A stretch of 26,134 bases of DNA from an uncultured Oscillospiraceae bacterium. GTDB lineage: Bacteria > Bacillota > Clostridia > Oscillospirales > Acutalibacteraceae. This document shows, one piece after another, positions 6,044-14,028 of this stretch. The position numbers and the translations under genes are program-made. Location: contig USQH01000004.1 in NCBI GenBank assembly GCA_900556765.1, forward strand, positions 1 through 26,134. Direction: 5' to 3'. How positions within the stretch are numbered: the first letter of the stretch is position 1; each line of letters starts with the position of its first letter. Below the pieces are notes generated by a model. It searched no databases. It saw nothing but the letters and a program-made list of their open reading frames with translations, and was not told where the DNA came from.

Positions 6044-8475
6044 ATCGGAGGCATTCCGCCCATCGGGCCTCCCATTGGCGGACCGCCCATCGGGCCTCCC
6101 ATCGGTGGGGCGCCCATCGGGCTTCGATCCCACGGGAAAGCGTTGCTCGGACATTCGTTTTCAGCTCCTTCCAATGTCATGGATTTGCCCTGCAACTGTG
6201 CAAGGCGGTAATATATACCCTTTTTCTCTATCAGTTCGTTATGGGTGCCTTTTTCAGCCAAATGACCGTTTTCAAGCACTATCAGTCGGTCGGCGTTGCG
6301 TAGAGTCGACAGGCGGTGAGCGACCGAAATGGTCGTGCGCCCCTTTGAAAGCTGCTCAAGCGACTGCTGTATGCTTTGCTCGGTCTCGGTGTCCATTGAG
6401 GCGGTCGCCTCGTCAAGGACAAGAATGCGCGGATCGGCCAGTATTGCTCTGGCAATCGAAATGCGCTGGCGTTCGCCGCCCGATAATTCGCGCCCGGATG
6501 ATCCGATGATAGTGTCGTATCCGTCAGGCAGTTTGGTTATGAAATCGTGCGCGCTTGCCGCTTTTGCCGCGGCGACTATTTTTTCAAGCGGCGCGTCCGG
6601 ATTTGAGTAGGCGATATTTTCGGCTACCGTTCCCATAAAAATGTATGTATCCTGCGACACGACGGCTATTGACCGGTGCAGGTCAACCAGCTTCATATCG
6701 CGAATGTTTATTCCGTCAATATAAATGTTGCCCTCGTCGGGATCGTAAAGCCGCGAAATAAGGTACAGCAGGGTCGATTTTCCCGCGCCGGAGCGCCCGA
6801 CCACGCCGAGCATTTCGCCGGCACGGACTTCAAACGAGACGTCGTGAAGCACGCGATGCTTTTTGTCGTATGAAAAAGAGAGGTTTTCGACTTTTATATC
6901 GCCCTTTAGTGTATCGGGGAAGACGGGATTTTCCGCTTCCTCAACGTCGGGCTGAGCGTCAAGTATCTCAAAAATTCGCTGTGTGCTGTTCATGCAGTTG
7001 GCGAGCTGTCTGAGCGCGTTTGAAATATCATTTACGGGGCCGCTCAGCATACCGATGTAGCCTATAAGCGTGATTATATTGGCGTAGCTGAAGTTCAAAC
7101 GGGTCATGACAATAAAAGCACCGATACCCCACACGGCGAAAACACCTACATTTTGCAGCAAATTGTAGGTGGCGTACAGTTCGTTTTGCACGCCGACGAT
7201 CTTGTACTCAGCCTTTCGTACATTCTCGTTGTATTTTTCAAACCGCTCAATTTCCGACTCCTGCTGACCGAACGCGCGCACTACGCGTGCTCCGGTCAGA
7301 TTGTCGTTTATGTGAGCGTTTAAATCGCGCGAGGCACGAAAACGCAAACCGAACAACGACCACATTTTCGGCATCAAACGAATGGTGATGAGTGACGACA
7401 GCGGTATAAATATGATAACTGCTATGGCTATCGGCCAGCTTATCGCAAGCATTGCTATCGAAACTCCGGCAATGGTTATCAGGTCGACTATCAGCTTTGG
7501 CATATCGTCAATAAACAGGCCGGTTACCTGTTCGGCGTCGTCGAGAACGCGGCTGAGCAGTCCTCCGGTTTCGCGGCTTTGAAAGAAATCCAGCGACAGC
7601 CGGCTCATTACCTCAAAAATCTTTGATTTTATATCCCTGATGACATACGGAACTATTTTTGCCACGGAGATGCTTTGAATGGTCGACAGTAATCGGTTGA
7701 TAAGCTTAGTTACGAAAATGGTCAAAGCAATGATGAGCAATGCGGTCGTCACCTTGACATTTATGCCGGCGAAATTGATGGTTTCCAGCTTGCACTCCAG
7801 TATATCTCCGTACAGAACCGTACCGCTGAGGTAGGGAGAAACAAGACTGACAAGCGTCGACAAAACAATGCAGATCATCATGACTGCGATCATTCCCTTG
7901 TGCGGCAAAAAGAACTTCAGCAGTCTCAGCATGGACGAGCGGCGGCTGTTGCATTTCGGGCAAATTCGGTTGCCGTAATCCTTGTACTGCGTGCCGCATT
8001 TGGGGCAAACTCCGCGCCCTTGACCGCTTTTTTGGTTAAGCTCCGCAATGCGGTCGTATTCCCCGTTTTTGGCGAGCATGACGCACTGGGCGAAATGATT
8101 TGCACCGACGGTACATGTAGCGCTGGCGGCGGTAAGTTTTTTGCACTCTGAGCCTGAAAAAATACAAAAAACGCAGCCTGCGGCAAGCGGCATGGCTTCG
8201 ACCCGTTCTATATCTGAAAGGGGATACTGCTCGACCGTGACATCGGAAGGGACTTCGTTTTTGCCGTCGGTGCGACCGACGTGATCAATACTGTCTATCA
8301 CCTTGTCGGAGCGCAACAAATAGACTCTGTCCTTTGTCAGAACGAGCCACGAGAAAACAAAATCGCAGTCGACGGAAAAATCCATACAGGTAACAGTAAG
8401 GATATCGTCGGCCGCAACATTGAATTTTTCCATTACCGTTAAAAGTGAACGGCTTGGTTTGTGTGTTTTGTACAT
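6040..8475 (-). CDS. ABC exporter with N-terminal PH-like domain, zinc ribbon and Met/Gly/Pro tail (first of pair)
   Basis: This is an 811-aa fused permease-ATPase. The N-terminal 150 residues look like a PH-like beta domain (WLVLTKDRVYLL pattern). A zinc ribbon follows (C157, C160, C172, C175), then six membrane helices (about 185-480). The ATPase domain has Walker A GRSGAGKST (K566), signature LSGGE (664-668), Walker B ILVLDEAT (E689) and H-loop H720. The protein ends in an unusual tail of PMGGP-type repeats from the 27-bp tandem repeat. It shares its architecture with the 742-aa exporter downstream, so the two probably derive from a duplication and pair as a heterodimer, with both ATP sites apparently intact. 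The ATG has AGGGAG five bases upstream, and a consensus promoter precedes it. Substrate unknown. Confidence 0.88.
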   Translation of the reverse strand: MYKTHKPSRSLLTVMEKFNVAADDILTVTCMDFSVDCDFVFSWLVLTKDRVYLLRSDKVIDSIDHVGRTDGKNEVPSDVTVEQYPLSDIERVEAMPLAAGCVFCIFSGSECKKLTAASATCTVGANHFAQCVMLAKNGEYDRIAELNQKSGQGRGVCPKCGTQYKDYGNRICPKCNSRRSSMLRLLKFFLPHKGMIAVMMICIVLSTLVSLVSPYLSGTVLYGDILECKLETINFAGINVKVTTALLIIALTIFVTKLINRLLSTIQSISVAKIVPYVIRDIKSKIFEVMSRLSLDFFQSRETGGLLSRVLDDAEQVTGLFIDDMPKLIVDLITIAGVSIAMLAISWPIAIAVIIFIPLSSLITIRLMPKMWSLFGLRFRASRDLNAHINDNLTGARVVRAFGQQESEIERFEKYNENVRKAEYKIVGVQNELYATYNLLQNVGVFAVWGIGAFIVMTRLNFSYANIITLIGYIGMLSGPVNDISNALRQLANCMNSTQRIFEILDAQPDVEEAENPVFPDTLKGDIKVENLSFSYDKKHRVLHDVSFEVRAGEMLGVVGRSGAGKSTLLYLISRLYDPDEGNIYIDGINIRDMKLVDLHRSIAVVSQDTYIFMGTVAENIAYSNPDAPLEKIVAAAKAASAHDFITKLPDGYDTIIGSSGRELSGGERQRISIARAILADPRILVLDEATASMDTETEQSIQQSLEQLSKGRTTISVAHRLSTLRNADRLIVLENGHLAEKGTHNELIEKKGIYYRLAQLQGKSMTLEGAENECPSNAFPWDRSPMGAPPMGGPMGGPPMGGPMGGMPPM
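6055..6120 (-). repeat. 27-bp tandem repeat, two units plus a partial third
   Basis: Unit 1 is at 6094-6120 and unit 2 at 6067-6093; 12 bp of a third unit lie at 6055-6066. The two full units differ at only a few bases. On the minus strand they encode a Pro-Met-Gly-Gly tail in the ABC frame. In the DUF1854 frame they encode Asp-Gly-Arg-Pro-type residues. The period is a multiple of three, so a change in unit number would keep both frames open. Confidence 0.85.
6165..6170 (-). promoter_or_regulatory. Internal Shine-Dalgarno AAGGAG inside the ABC exporter gene
   Basis: On the minus strand AAGGAG lies 10 bases before the ATG at 6152-6154, which is in frame with the DUF1854 domain. This is the only strong argument for the longer DUF1854 start. 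It could also be chance, because the same bases encode Glu-Gly-Ala in the exporter. Confidence 0.4.
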
Positions 8476-8509
8476 TTATATCTCCCTAAAGGGCTTAAAT
8501 GGTTCTTAC

Positions 8510-8538
8510 ATTATATATCCGCGCGTATTCTTTGTCAA
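8510..8538 (-). promoter_or_regulatory. Consensus sigma-A promoter for the ABC/DUF1854 unit
   Basis: Read on the minus strand, TTGACA (8533-8538) is followed after exactly 17 bp by TATAAT (8510-8515); both hexamers are perfect. Initiation near 8503 gives a leader of about 28 nt before the ATG at 8475. The three genes therefore need not depend on read-through from mnmA. Confidence 0.88.
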
Positions 8539-8557
8539 TACCTGCTAATGCACATAG

Positions 8558-9616
8558 CTATTCGATGATTCCGCCGCCGAGAAGCTCGTCACCGCTGTAA
8601 AATACGACCGATTGCCCCGGCGTGACGGCTCTGACAGGCGGCCCGAAATCCACGCGTACACGCCCGTTTCCGAGCGGAGTTACGGTTGCCGGCGAATCAC
8701 CGCCGCTGTAACGCACCTTTGAGGTGACAGCGAGAGGCAAATCGGGAAAACGACCGCTTAAAAAATTCACACGGTCGGCAGTGAGCGACGCTGAAAAGGT
8801 GTCGTTGTTGCCGCCGAGAACGACGCGGTTATTTTCGGCGTCGACACGAACAACATATTTCGGCTCACCAAAGGCGGCGCCGAGACCCTTTCGCTGACCG
8901 ACAGTGTAGTGGATGATCCCCATGTGCCGCCCGATGACCTTTCCGTCGGTGTCGACAAAGTTGCCTTCAACGTCTGTGTAGTCACTGTGGAACTTGATAT
9001 ATCGCGCATAATCATCATCGGGAATGAAGCATATTTCCTGAGAATCGGGTTTGCTCGCCACCTTTATTCCACAGCGCTCCGCATACTCGCGGATAACGGG
9101 CTTTTCCATGCCGCCGACAGGCAGGAGCAAATGCGACAGTACCGTTTGATTCATGTTGTACAGCACATATGTCTGATCTTTTTTGCCCGATGCAGAGCGG
9201 ATGAGATGGTATCCGTTTTCGTCATGGGTTACGCGTGCGTAATGGCCGGTCGCGATATAGTCAAATCCCATTTCGAGCGCGCGGTCAAGAAAAAGGCCGA
9301 ATTTCATGGTTTTATTACAAAAAACGCAGGGGTTTGGAGTGCGTCCGGCGAGATAATCATTGATAAACGGCGTAATAACATTTTTCTTGAATTGTTCGCT
9401 GAAGTCAAATGTGTAGTGATCGATACAGAGCTGTGCGGCAACGGCTTTTGCGTCGCGCACTGCGTCCTCTTTCGCATCGCCGGCGGCGATCTCCTCCGGC
9501 GACCATATCTGCATAGTGGCTCCGGCGACGGTGTAACCCTGCTCCATCAGCAGCGCCGCCGCCGCGGAGGAATCGACCCCTCCGCTCATAGCCACAAGTA
9601 CCTTTTTTTTATCCAT
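8558..9616 (-). CDS. mnmA: tRNA-specific 2-thiouridylase MnmA
   Basis: MnmA thiolates U34 at the wobble position of tRNA Lys, Glu and Gln, using ATP to adenylate the base and a persulfide sulfur donor. The 352-aa product has the N-type PP-loop MSGGVDSS (10-17), the first catalytic cysteine C97 in NPCVFCN, and the second, C196, in DSQEICF. The GHYAR motif lies between the two cysteines and the C-terminal beta-barrel region is complete. The length is usual for the family. The start is ATG at 9614-9616 with AAAGGTGA upstream, 14 bp after comM, so the two genes are probably co-transcribed. Confidence 0.96.
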   Translation of the reverse strand: MDKKKVLVAMSGGVDSSAAAALLMEQGYTVAGATMQIWSPEEIAAGDAKEDAVRDAKAVAAQLCIDHYTFDFSEQFKKNVITPFINDYLAGRTPNPCVFCNKTMKFGLFLDRALEMGFDYIATGHYARVTHDENGYHLIRSASGKKDQTYVLYNMNQTVLSHLLLPVGGMEKPVIREYAERCGIKVASKPDSQEICFIPDDDYARYIKFHSDYTDVEGNFVDTDGKVIGRHMGIIHYTVGQRKGLGAAFGEPKYVVRVDAENNRVVLGGNNDTFSASLTADRVNFLSGRFPDLPLAVTSKVRYSGGDSPATVTPLGNGRVRVDFGPPVRAVTPGQSVVFYSGDELLGGGIIE

Positions 9617-9630
9617 TTTTCAGTTCACCT

Positions 9631-11160
9631 TTATCCGTGATTCCAGTATTTTCTGTCTAAACTGCGGAAACGCACCGCTTGCATGATATGTGCGGCGGTA
9701 ATAGTTTCGCTGTTGTCGATGTCGGCTACCGTGCGTGCGACTTTCAGTATGCGGTCGTAGGTGCGTGCCGACATATCCAGCCGTTCAAACGCCGATTTGA
9801 GCGCAGTGCGCGCGTCGTCGGTCATCGGACAGAATTCGTCCAGCATTTTCGGCGTAATGCGCGCGTTGCAGGTTATACCCGTGCCGTCGAAGCGCCGCTG
9901 CTGCGCTTTTCGGGCGGCGTTGACGCGTTTGCGTATTTCAGCGGACGATTCACTGCGTGAGGTATCTGCAAGTGAATCGAAATCGACCGGCGGCACCTCA
10001 ATATGCAGATCCATGCGGTCGAGCAGCGGACCCGAAATACGTCCGAGATAGCTTGAAACGGCGCGCGGCGAACAGGTACACTTCTTTGTCGGATGACCGT
10101 AGTAGCCGCATGGACAGGGATTCATCGCCGCTACCAGCATGAACAAGCAGTTATAGCTGAGCGAGCCTGCCACGCGGGTGATGTTGACTCGTCCGTCCTC
10201 AAGCGGCTGACGAAGCACCTCAAGAGAGGAGCGGTTAAATTCGGGCAACTCATCGAGAAACAGCACGCCGTTATGTGCAAGCGATATTTCGCCCGGACGC
10301 GGAACCGTGCCGCCGCCCGACAGACCTGCGGGCGAAATTGTGTGGTGCGGCGAGCGGAAAGGGCGGTGGCGTATGAGCTTCACGCCGCTCGGAAGCACGC
10401 CGGCTATGGAGTGTATTTTTGTGGTCTCGATCTGCTCGTCAAAGGTCATTTCGGGCAAAATCGACGGTATGCGTTTCGCAAGCATGCTTTTTCCCGATCC
10501 CGGAGGTCCGATGAGCAGTATGTTGTGACCGCCTGCGGCAGCCGTCTCAATAGCCGCTTTTGCGGCGTGCTGACCCTTTACATCGGCAAAATCGGGGCAG
10601 TCGTTCATTTTGATATCGGGATAATCGTCGGCGCTGACCGGCTTTATTTCACGAGTGCCCGACAGTACCTCCATCAGTTCGAGCAGATTTCTTATCGGTA
10701 TGATGTCAATTCCGGTTACCACCGATGCCTCGGCGGCGTTGCCTGCCGGAACAAAGAAGCGCTTGAATCCACAGCTTTTTGCGTGTATCGCCATTGCGAG
10801 CAGACCGCAGATCGGTCTTATCTCGCCGCTGAGTGACAACTCGCCGATAAATGCTGTGTCGCTGAGGTCGGCAGTTATCTGTCCTGCTGCCGACAGTACC
10901 GCCATCAGCACCGGCAGATCGTATACCGCTCCTTCTTTTTTCAGGTCAGCGGGAGCCAAATTGACCGTTACGCGTCCGACGGGAAAATCAAGTCCGCAGT
11001 TCTTTGCGGCAGATCGCACTCTGCCGCGCGATTCTTTTACGGCGGTGTCGGGCAGTCCGACTATGTCAAATGCAGGTATACCGATTGCAATGTCGGCTTC
11101 TACCTCAACTGTAAATGTTTCTATTCCGAAAACGCCTATGCTGTACAGCTTTGAAACCAT
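9631..11160 (-). CDS. comM: ComM/YifB family Mg-chelatase-like AAA+ ATPase
   Basis: This is a cytoplasmic AAA+ protein. ComM homologues act as hexameric helicases that help branch migration when transforming DNA is integrated. The 509-aa product has an N-terminal Lon-protease-like domain (about 1-170), Walker A GPPGSGKSM (K224), Walker B VLFLDELPEF, and the family signature NPCPCGYYGHP with further cysteines in KKCTC. A sensor segment, GPLLDRMDLHIEVP, and the C-terminal Mg_chelatase_C domain follow. Length and motifs are complete. GGGAG precedes the ATG, and a near-consensus promoter lies about 30 bp upstream. It is the first gene of the comM-mnmA unit. Confidence 0.93.
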   Translation of the reverse strand: MVSKLYSIGVFGIETFTVEVEADIAIGIPAFDIVGLPDTAVKESRGRVRSAAKNCGLDFPVGRVTVNLAPADLKKEGAVYDLPVLMAVLSAAGQITADLSDTAFIGELSLSGEIRPICGLLAMAIHAKSCGFKRFFVPAGNAAEASVVTGIDIIPIRNLLELMEVLSGTREIKPVSADDYPDIKMNDCPDFADVKGQHAAKAAIETAAAGGHNILLIGPPGSGKSMLAKRIPSILPEMTFDEQIETTKIHSIAGVLPSGVKLIRHRPFRSPHHTISPAGLSGGGTVPRPGEISLAHNGVLFLDELPEFNRSSLEVLRQPLEDGRVNITRVAGSLSYNCLFMLVAAMNPCPCGYYGHPTKKCTCSPRAVSSYLGRISGPLLDRMDLHIEVPPVDFDSLADTSRSESSAEIRKRVNAARKAQQRRFDGTGITCNARITPKMLDEFCPMTDDARTALKSAFERLDMSARTYDRILKVARTVADIDNSETITAAHIMQAVRFRSLDRKYWNHG

Positions 11161-11191
11161 TTTCGCACTCCCAAGTTATGAATAATAATTT

Positions 11192-11220
11192 ATTATACAA
11201 TAAGCAGACAAAATTGGCAA
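11192..11220 (-). promoter_or_regulatory. Sigma-A-type promoter for comM-mnmA
   Basis: On the minus strand TTGCCA (11215-11220) and TATAAT (11192-11197) are separated by 17 bp. The -10 is perfect and the -35 has one mismatch. It lies about 30 bp upstream of the comM start codon. Confidence 0.75.
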
Positions 11221-11507
11221 CAACGGGATTGAGCCAGGTGCTGAAAAAACAAACCGGTAGACGCGGACGGCAATAAAACAAAGATATGCTTGTAAACTTA
11301 TAAAATCGCATATGTATAGAGAGTAGGAAACAGATATTTTCAGCAATTCACTTGACCTAAGTGCAACTTAAAAGCTGATTTGTATTTAATTATGCACTAA
11401 AACCACTTTTAAATTCCATCGGCAAAATGCGGAGTCGATTAAAATTGAGATGTACGAACAATAATAATCGTATGGTGAAGGCGTGAGTGCATTATGATGG
11501 TAATTCC
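11221..11507. other. AT-rich non-coding stretch of the divergent intergenic region
   Basis: I see no credible gene in either strand; short open frames here have no ribosome binding site or recognisable family. The one small structural feature is a 15-base imperfect palindrome near 11350-11364 (CACTT and AAGTG arms), which could be an operator or chance. No tRNA or known riboswitch core was recognised. Confidence 0.5.
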
Positions 11508-11536
11508 TTGACAATATGTGTCCCGTGGGTTACAAT
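11508..11536 (+). promoter_or_regulatory. Sigma-A-type promoter upstream of rnjA
   Basis: TTGACA at 11508-11513 and TACAAT at 11531-11536 are separated by 17 bp; only one base departs from consensus. Initiation near 11543 would give a leader of about 336 nt before the preferred rnjA start at 11879. I saw no nearer promoter of similar quality. Confidence 0.7.
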
Positions 11537-11550
11537 ATATCAAACTGGGG

Positions 11551-11719
11551 GCAATATCTTTATATTGTGATTTAATTTGTCAGAACGGATAATACGAAAC
11601 GGGATCGTGACACGCTTTTGCCTGATTATATCGGGGGCGTTTTGTTGTACTACACCGCAACGCAACATATATTTTATCAAACTTTTGCCGGAATAACGGT
11701 ATATTGCGACCGCTTGCGG
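11551..11719 (+). promoter_or_regulatory. Structured 5' leader of rnjA (candidate regulatory RNA)
   Basis: Three hairpins can be drawn. One is CAATAT / ATATTG at 11552-11557 and 11562-11567. The second has ACGC / GCGT outer arms around 11612-11640 with an inner CCTGA / TCGGG stem, followed by TTTTGTT. The third is a two-part stem, CCGCAA 11655-11660 with TTGCGG 11714-11719, then CGCAA 11661-11665 with TTGCG 11704-11708. The second hairpin with its T-rich tail could be a weak attenuator. I do not recognise a known riboswitch class, and folding was judged by eye only. Confidence 0.35.
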
Positions 11720-11866
11720 CGCACCTAATCGTATTGTCCAAACAACCAATGCTTTTGAATATTTTTATCGGAGTTTTACGGCGGAGCGTTATACCGTAAA
11801 ATGAACCATATTACATACCAAGGCATATACTGCGAAAATTTTGAACCAATCGGCGCAGCGACGGAA

Positions 11867-11872
11867 AAGGAG
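11867..11872 (+). promoter_or_regulatory. Ribosome binding site that sets the rnjA start
   Basis: AAGGAG lies 6 bases before the ATG at 11879. The frame is open from an earlier ATG at 11801, but that codon has no purine-rich site upstream, so 11879 is preferred. Confidence 0.85.
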
Positions 11873-11878
11873 AACTTT

Positions 11879-13951
11879 ATGGCGCAACAGAATGAAGAAA
11901 CAAAGCGCAGTCGCCCGGACGGCGACACTGTATTAAATGAAACTAATCAGAAACGGGTCGGCAGACCTCCGAAAAAAAGAAATGCAAATGCTCGGCAAAT
12001 GTCGGCAGTGACCGAGGAAAAGACGCAGGCTCAGTACGGCAGAATAATACCGGATGAACCTAAAAAAACACCGAAAAGATCGGCTAAAACCGACTCAAAC
12101 GCACAGTCAAAGACTCAAAAAACGAGTTCAAGCACCGGCGCAAAGTCATCAAAAGCAGGAGCAAAGGCTCAAAACAGCTCAAAGAGGACGACAAAAGCGC
12201 GCACCGAAAAGGCGTCAGCGGTCGCGCAGAACAATGACACAGTCAGCCGCACGCGTTCGACCGCTACAAAGGGAAAGGGTAAAGGCTCACGCTCACGCCG
12301 CGGAGAAAAACCGACTGTGCGCATAATTCCGCTCGGCGGACTGGACGAGATCGGTAAGAATATTACTCTGTACGAGTGCGGCGACGATATGATACTGGTC
12401 GACTGCGGCATGGCGTTCCCTGACGACGATCTGCCCGGAATTGATATCGTTATTCCGGATTTTTCATATTTGATTAAAAACAAGGACAAAATACGCGGCT
12501 TGTTCATCACTCACGGACATGAGGACCATATCGGAGCTATACCGTACCTGCTTAAGGAGTTCGGAGTGCCGATTTACGGTACACGGCTCACACTCGGTTT
12601 GGTCGAGGGTAAGCTGAAGGAGCATAACCTGCATGCCGATCTGCATATTTGCAGCCCCGGCAACCATGTTAAGGTCGGTTGTTTCGATGTAGAGTTTATT
12701 CACGTCAACCATTCGATACCCGACGCGGTGGCATTCGCCATACGCTGCCCGGGAGGACTTTTTGTCCACACGGGCGATTTCAAGATAGATACGACACCGA
12801 TTGACGGCGACGTTATCGACCTCGGACGATTTGCCGAACTCGGAAACGAGGGCGTGACAATGCTGCTTTCCGATTCGACCAATGCCGAACGACCCGGCTT
12901 CACCCCCAGTGAGCGCGTGGTCGGAGGTACGTTTGAAAAGCTGTTCGCTCAGGCTCAGAATAAACGCATAATCGTAGCCAGCTTTTCGTCAAATATTCAC
13001 CGTATACAGCAGATAATCGACGAGGCTGTACGCTGCTCGCGAAAGGTAGCCGTACTCGGCAGGAGCATGGTCACCGTTGTTTCGGTCGCGGCGGAATTGG
13101 GTTACCTCAACGTGCCCGACGGCGTACTTATCGACGCCGATCTTATCCGAAAGTTCAGACCCGAGCAGTTGGTCATCATCACCACCGGTTCGCAGGGCGA
13201 GCCGATGTCGGCACTGCACAGAATGGCATTTTCCGACCACCGAAAGGTTGATATAGGCCCCGAGGATATGATAATCATCTCGGCAACGCCTATTCCGGGA
13301 AACGAAAAAATGGTCACTCGCGTTGTAAACGAGCTGATGAAACTGGGTGCGGAGGTCATTTACGAGCGTATGTACGATGTCCATGTTTCGGGACACGCCT
13401 GCGCCGAGGAAATCAAAATGATCCAGACCATTACAAAGCCGAAGTATTTCATGCCTGTTCACGGCGAGTATAAGCACCTCATAAAAAATGCAAAGCTCGC
13501 GCAGTCGGTCGGCATTGAAAAGGAAAATATCGTTATAGCTCAGATAGGCAGCGTCGTTGAGGTCAACGACAGCGGTATAAAAATAAACGGTTCGGTTCCG
13601 GCAGGACGTGTACTGGTCGACGGCTACGGCGTCGGAGACGTAGGCAACATTGTGCTGAAGGACAGAAAGCATCTTGCCGAGGACGGACTTATCGCCGTCG
13701 TAATGACCATTGACAAAGCAAGCGGAGATATATTGGCAGGACCGGATATCGTTTCGCGCGGATTTATATATGTCAGGGAGTCGGAGGGACTCATTGACGA
13801 CGCGAAGCGCACCGTCTGTGCCGTGCTCGATTCCTGTCAGGGCAAGGACTGGGCGACCATTAAGCAAAAGGTGCGCGACGATCTGTCACGTTTCCTTTTC
13901 AGCAAAACTCACCGTTCACCCATGATACTGCCTATTATTATGGAGATATGA
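11879..13951 (+). CDS. rnjA: Ribonuclease J with long basic N-terminal extension
   Basis: RNase J is a metallo-beta-lactamase/beta-CASP enzyme with 5'-3' exo- and endonuclease activity that matures and degrades mRNA and rRNA. The 690-aa product has a conserved core starting near residue 145 (RIIPLGGLDEIGKN). It includes the zinc motif HGHEDH at 212-217, a beta-CASP domain, a downstream MPVHGE histidine motif, and the C-terminal RNase J domain. The first ~144 residues are low-complexity and rich in Lys, Arg, Ser, Thr, Ala and Gln. They include an AT-hook-like GRPPKKR at 28-34 and a KGKGKGSRSRR stretch just before the core. Such a tail is likely disordered and nucleic-acid-binding. B. subtilis RNase J1 (about 555 aa) lacks it. 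The start is fixed by AAGGAG six bases upstream. RNase J1 versus J2 type cannot be decided by eye, but the catalytic motif is intact, favouring the active form. Confidence 0.94.
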   Translation: MAQQNEETKRSRPDGDTVLNETNQKRVGRPPKKRNANARQMSAVTEEKTQAQYGRIIPDEPKKTPKRSAKTDSNAQSKTQKTSSSTGAKSSKAGAKAQNSSKRTTKARTEKASAVAQNNDTVSRTRSTATKGKGKGSRSRRGEKPTVRIIPLGGLDEIGKNITLYECGDDMILVDCGMAFPDDDLPGIDIVIPDFSYLIKNKDKIRGLFITHGHEDHIGAIPYLLKEFGVPIYGTRLTLGLVEGKLKEHNLHADLHICSPGNHVKVGCFDVEFIHVNHSIPDAVAFAIRCPGGLFVHTGDFKIDTTPIDGDVIDLGRFAELGNEGVTMLLSDSTNAERPGFTPSERVVGGTFEKLFAQAQNKRIIVASFSSNIHRIQQIIDEAVRCSRKVAVLGRSMVTVVSVAAELGYLNVPDGVLIDADLIRKFRPEQLVIITTGSQGEPMSALHRMAFSDHRKVDIGPEDMIIISATPIPGNEKMVTRVVNELMKLGAEVIYERMYDVHVSGHACAEEIKMIQTITKPKYFMPVHGEYKHLIKNAKLAQSVGIEKENIVIAQIGSVVEVNDSGIKINGSVPAGRVLVDGYGVGDVGNIVLKDRKHLAEDGLIAVVMTIDKASGDILAGPDIVSRGFIYVRESEGLIDDAKRTVCAVLDSCQGKDWATIKQKVRDDLSRFLFSKTHRSPMILPIIMEI

Positions 13952-14028
13952 TCTGCGTAAAAATACGCAAGAGATACACTTCTGCCGCATAATGCTGTTA
14001 AACCGCATGAAAGGATGTATGCTGCAAA

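Noticed and set aside
6040..6130. Short tandem repeats considered as a CRISPR-like array
   Set aside because: The units abut without spacers and are translated in frame, so it is a coding tandem repeat.
5954..6509. Plus-strand frames rich in Pro-Ile-Gly repeats
   Set aside because: These are the antisense reading of the 27-bp tandem repeat at the end of the 811-aa exporter gene, not a collagen-like or structural protein gene.
10093..10836. 247-codon plus-strand frame and other long plus-strand frames across 8909-11185
   Set aside because: They are antisense to mnmA and comM, which are complete and motif-bearing. Frame openness follows from codon bias.
11540..11749. 69-codon minus-strand frame in the rnjA leader region
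   Set aside because: No ribosome binding site, no recognisable family, and it overlaps the likely rnjA promoter and leader hairpins. A small gene cannot be excluded but is not supported.
11801..11878. Upstream ATG that would add 26 residues to RNase J
   Set aside because: There is no Shine-Dalgarno before 11801, while the ATG at 11879 has AAGGAG at 6 bases.
12989..13867. 292-codon open frame on the minus strand
   Set aside because: It is antisense to the conserved RNase J core. The composition is that of a shadow frame and no family is recognisable.
13954..13969. TGCGTA / TACGCA hairpin just after rnjA
   Set aside because: A perfect 6-bp stem, but no T-run follows, so it is not supported as a terminator.
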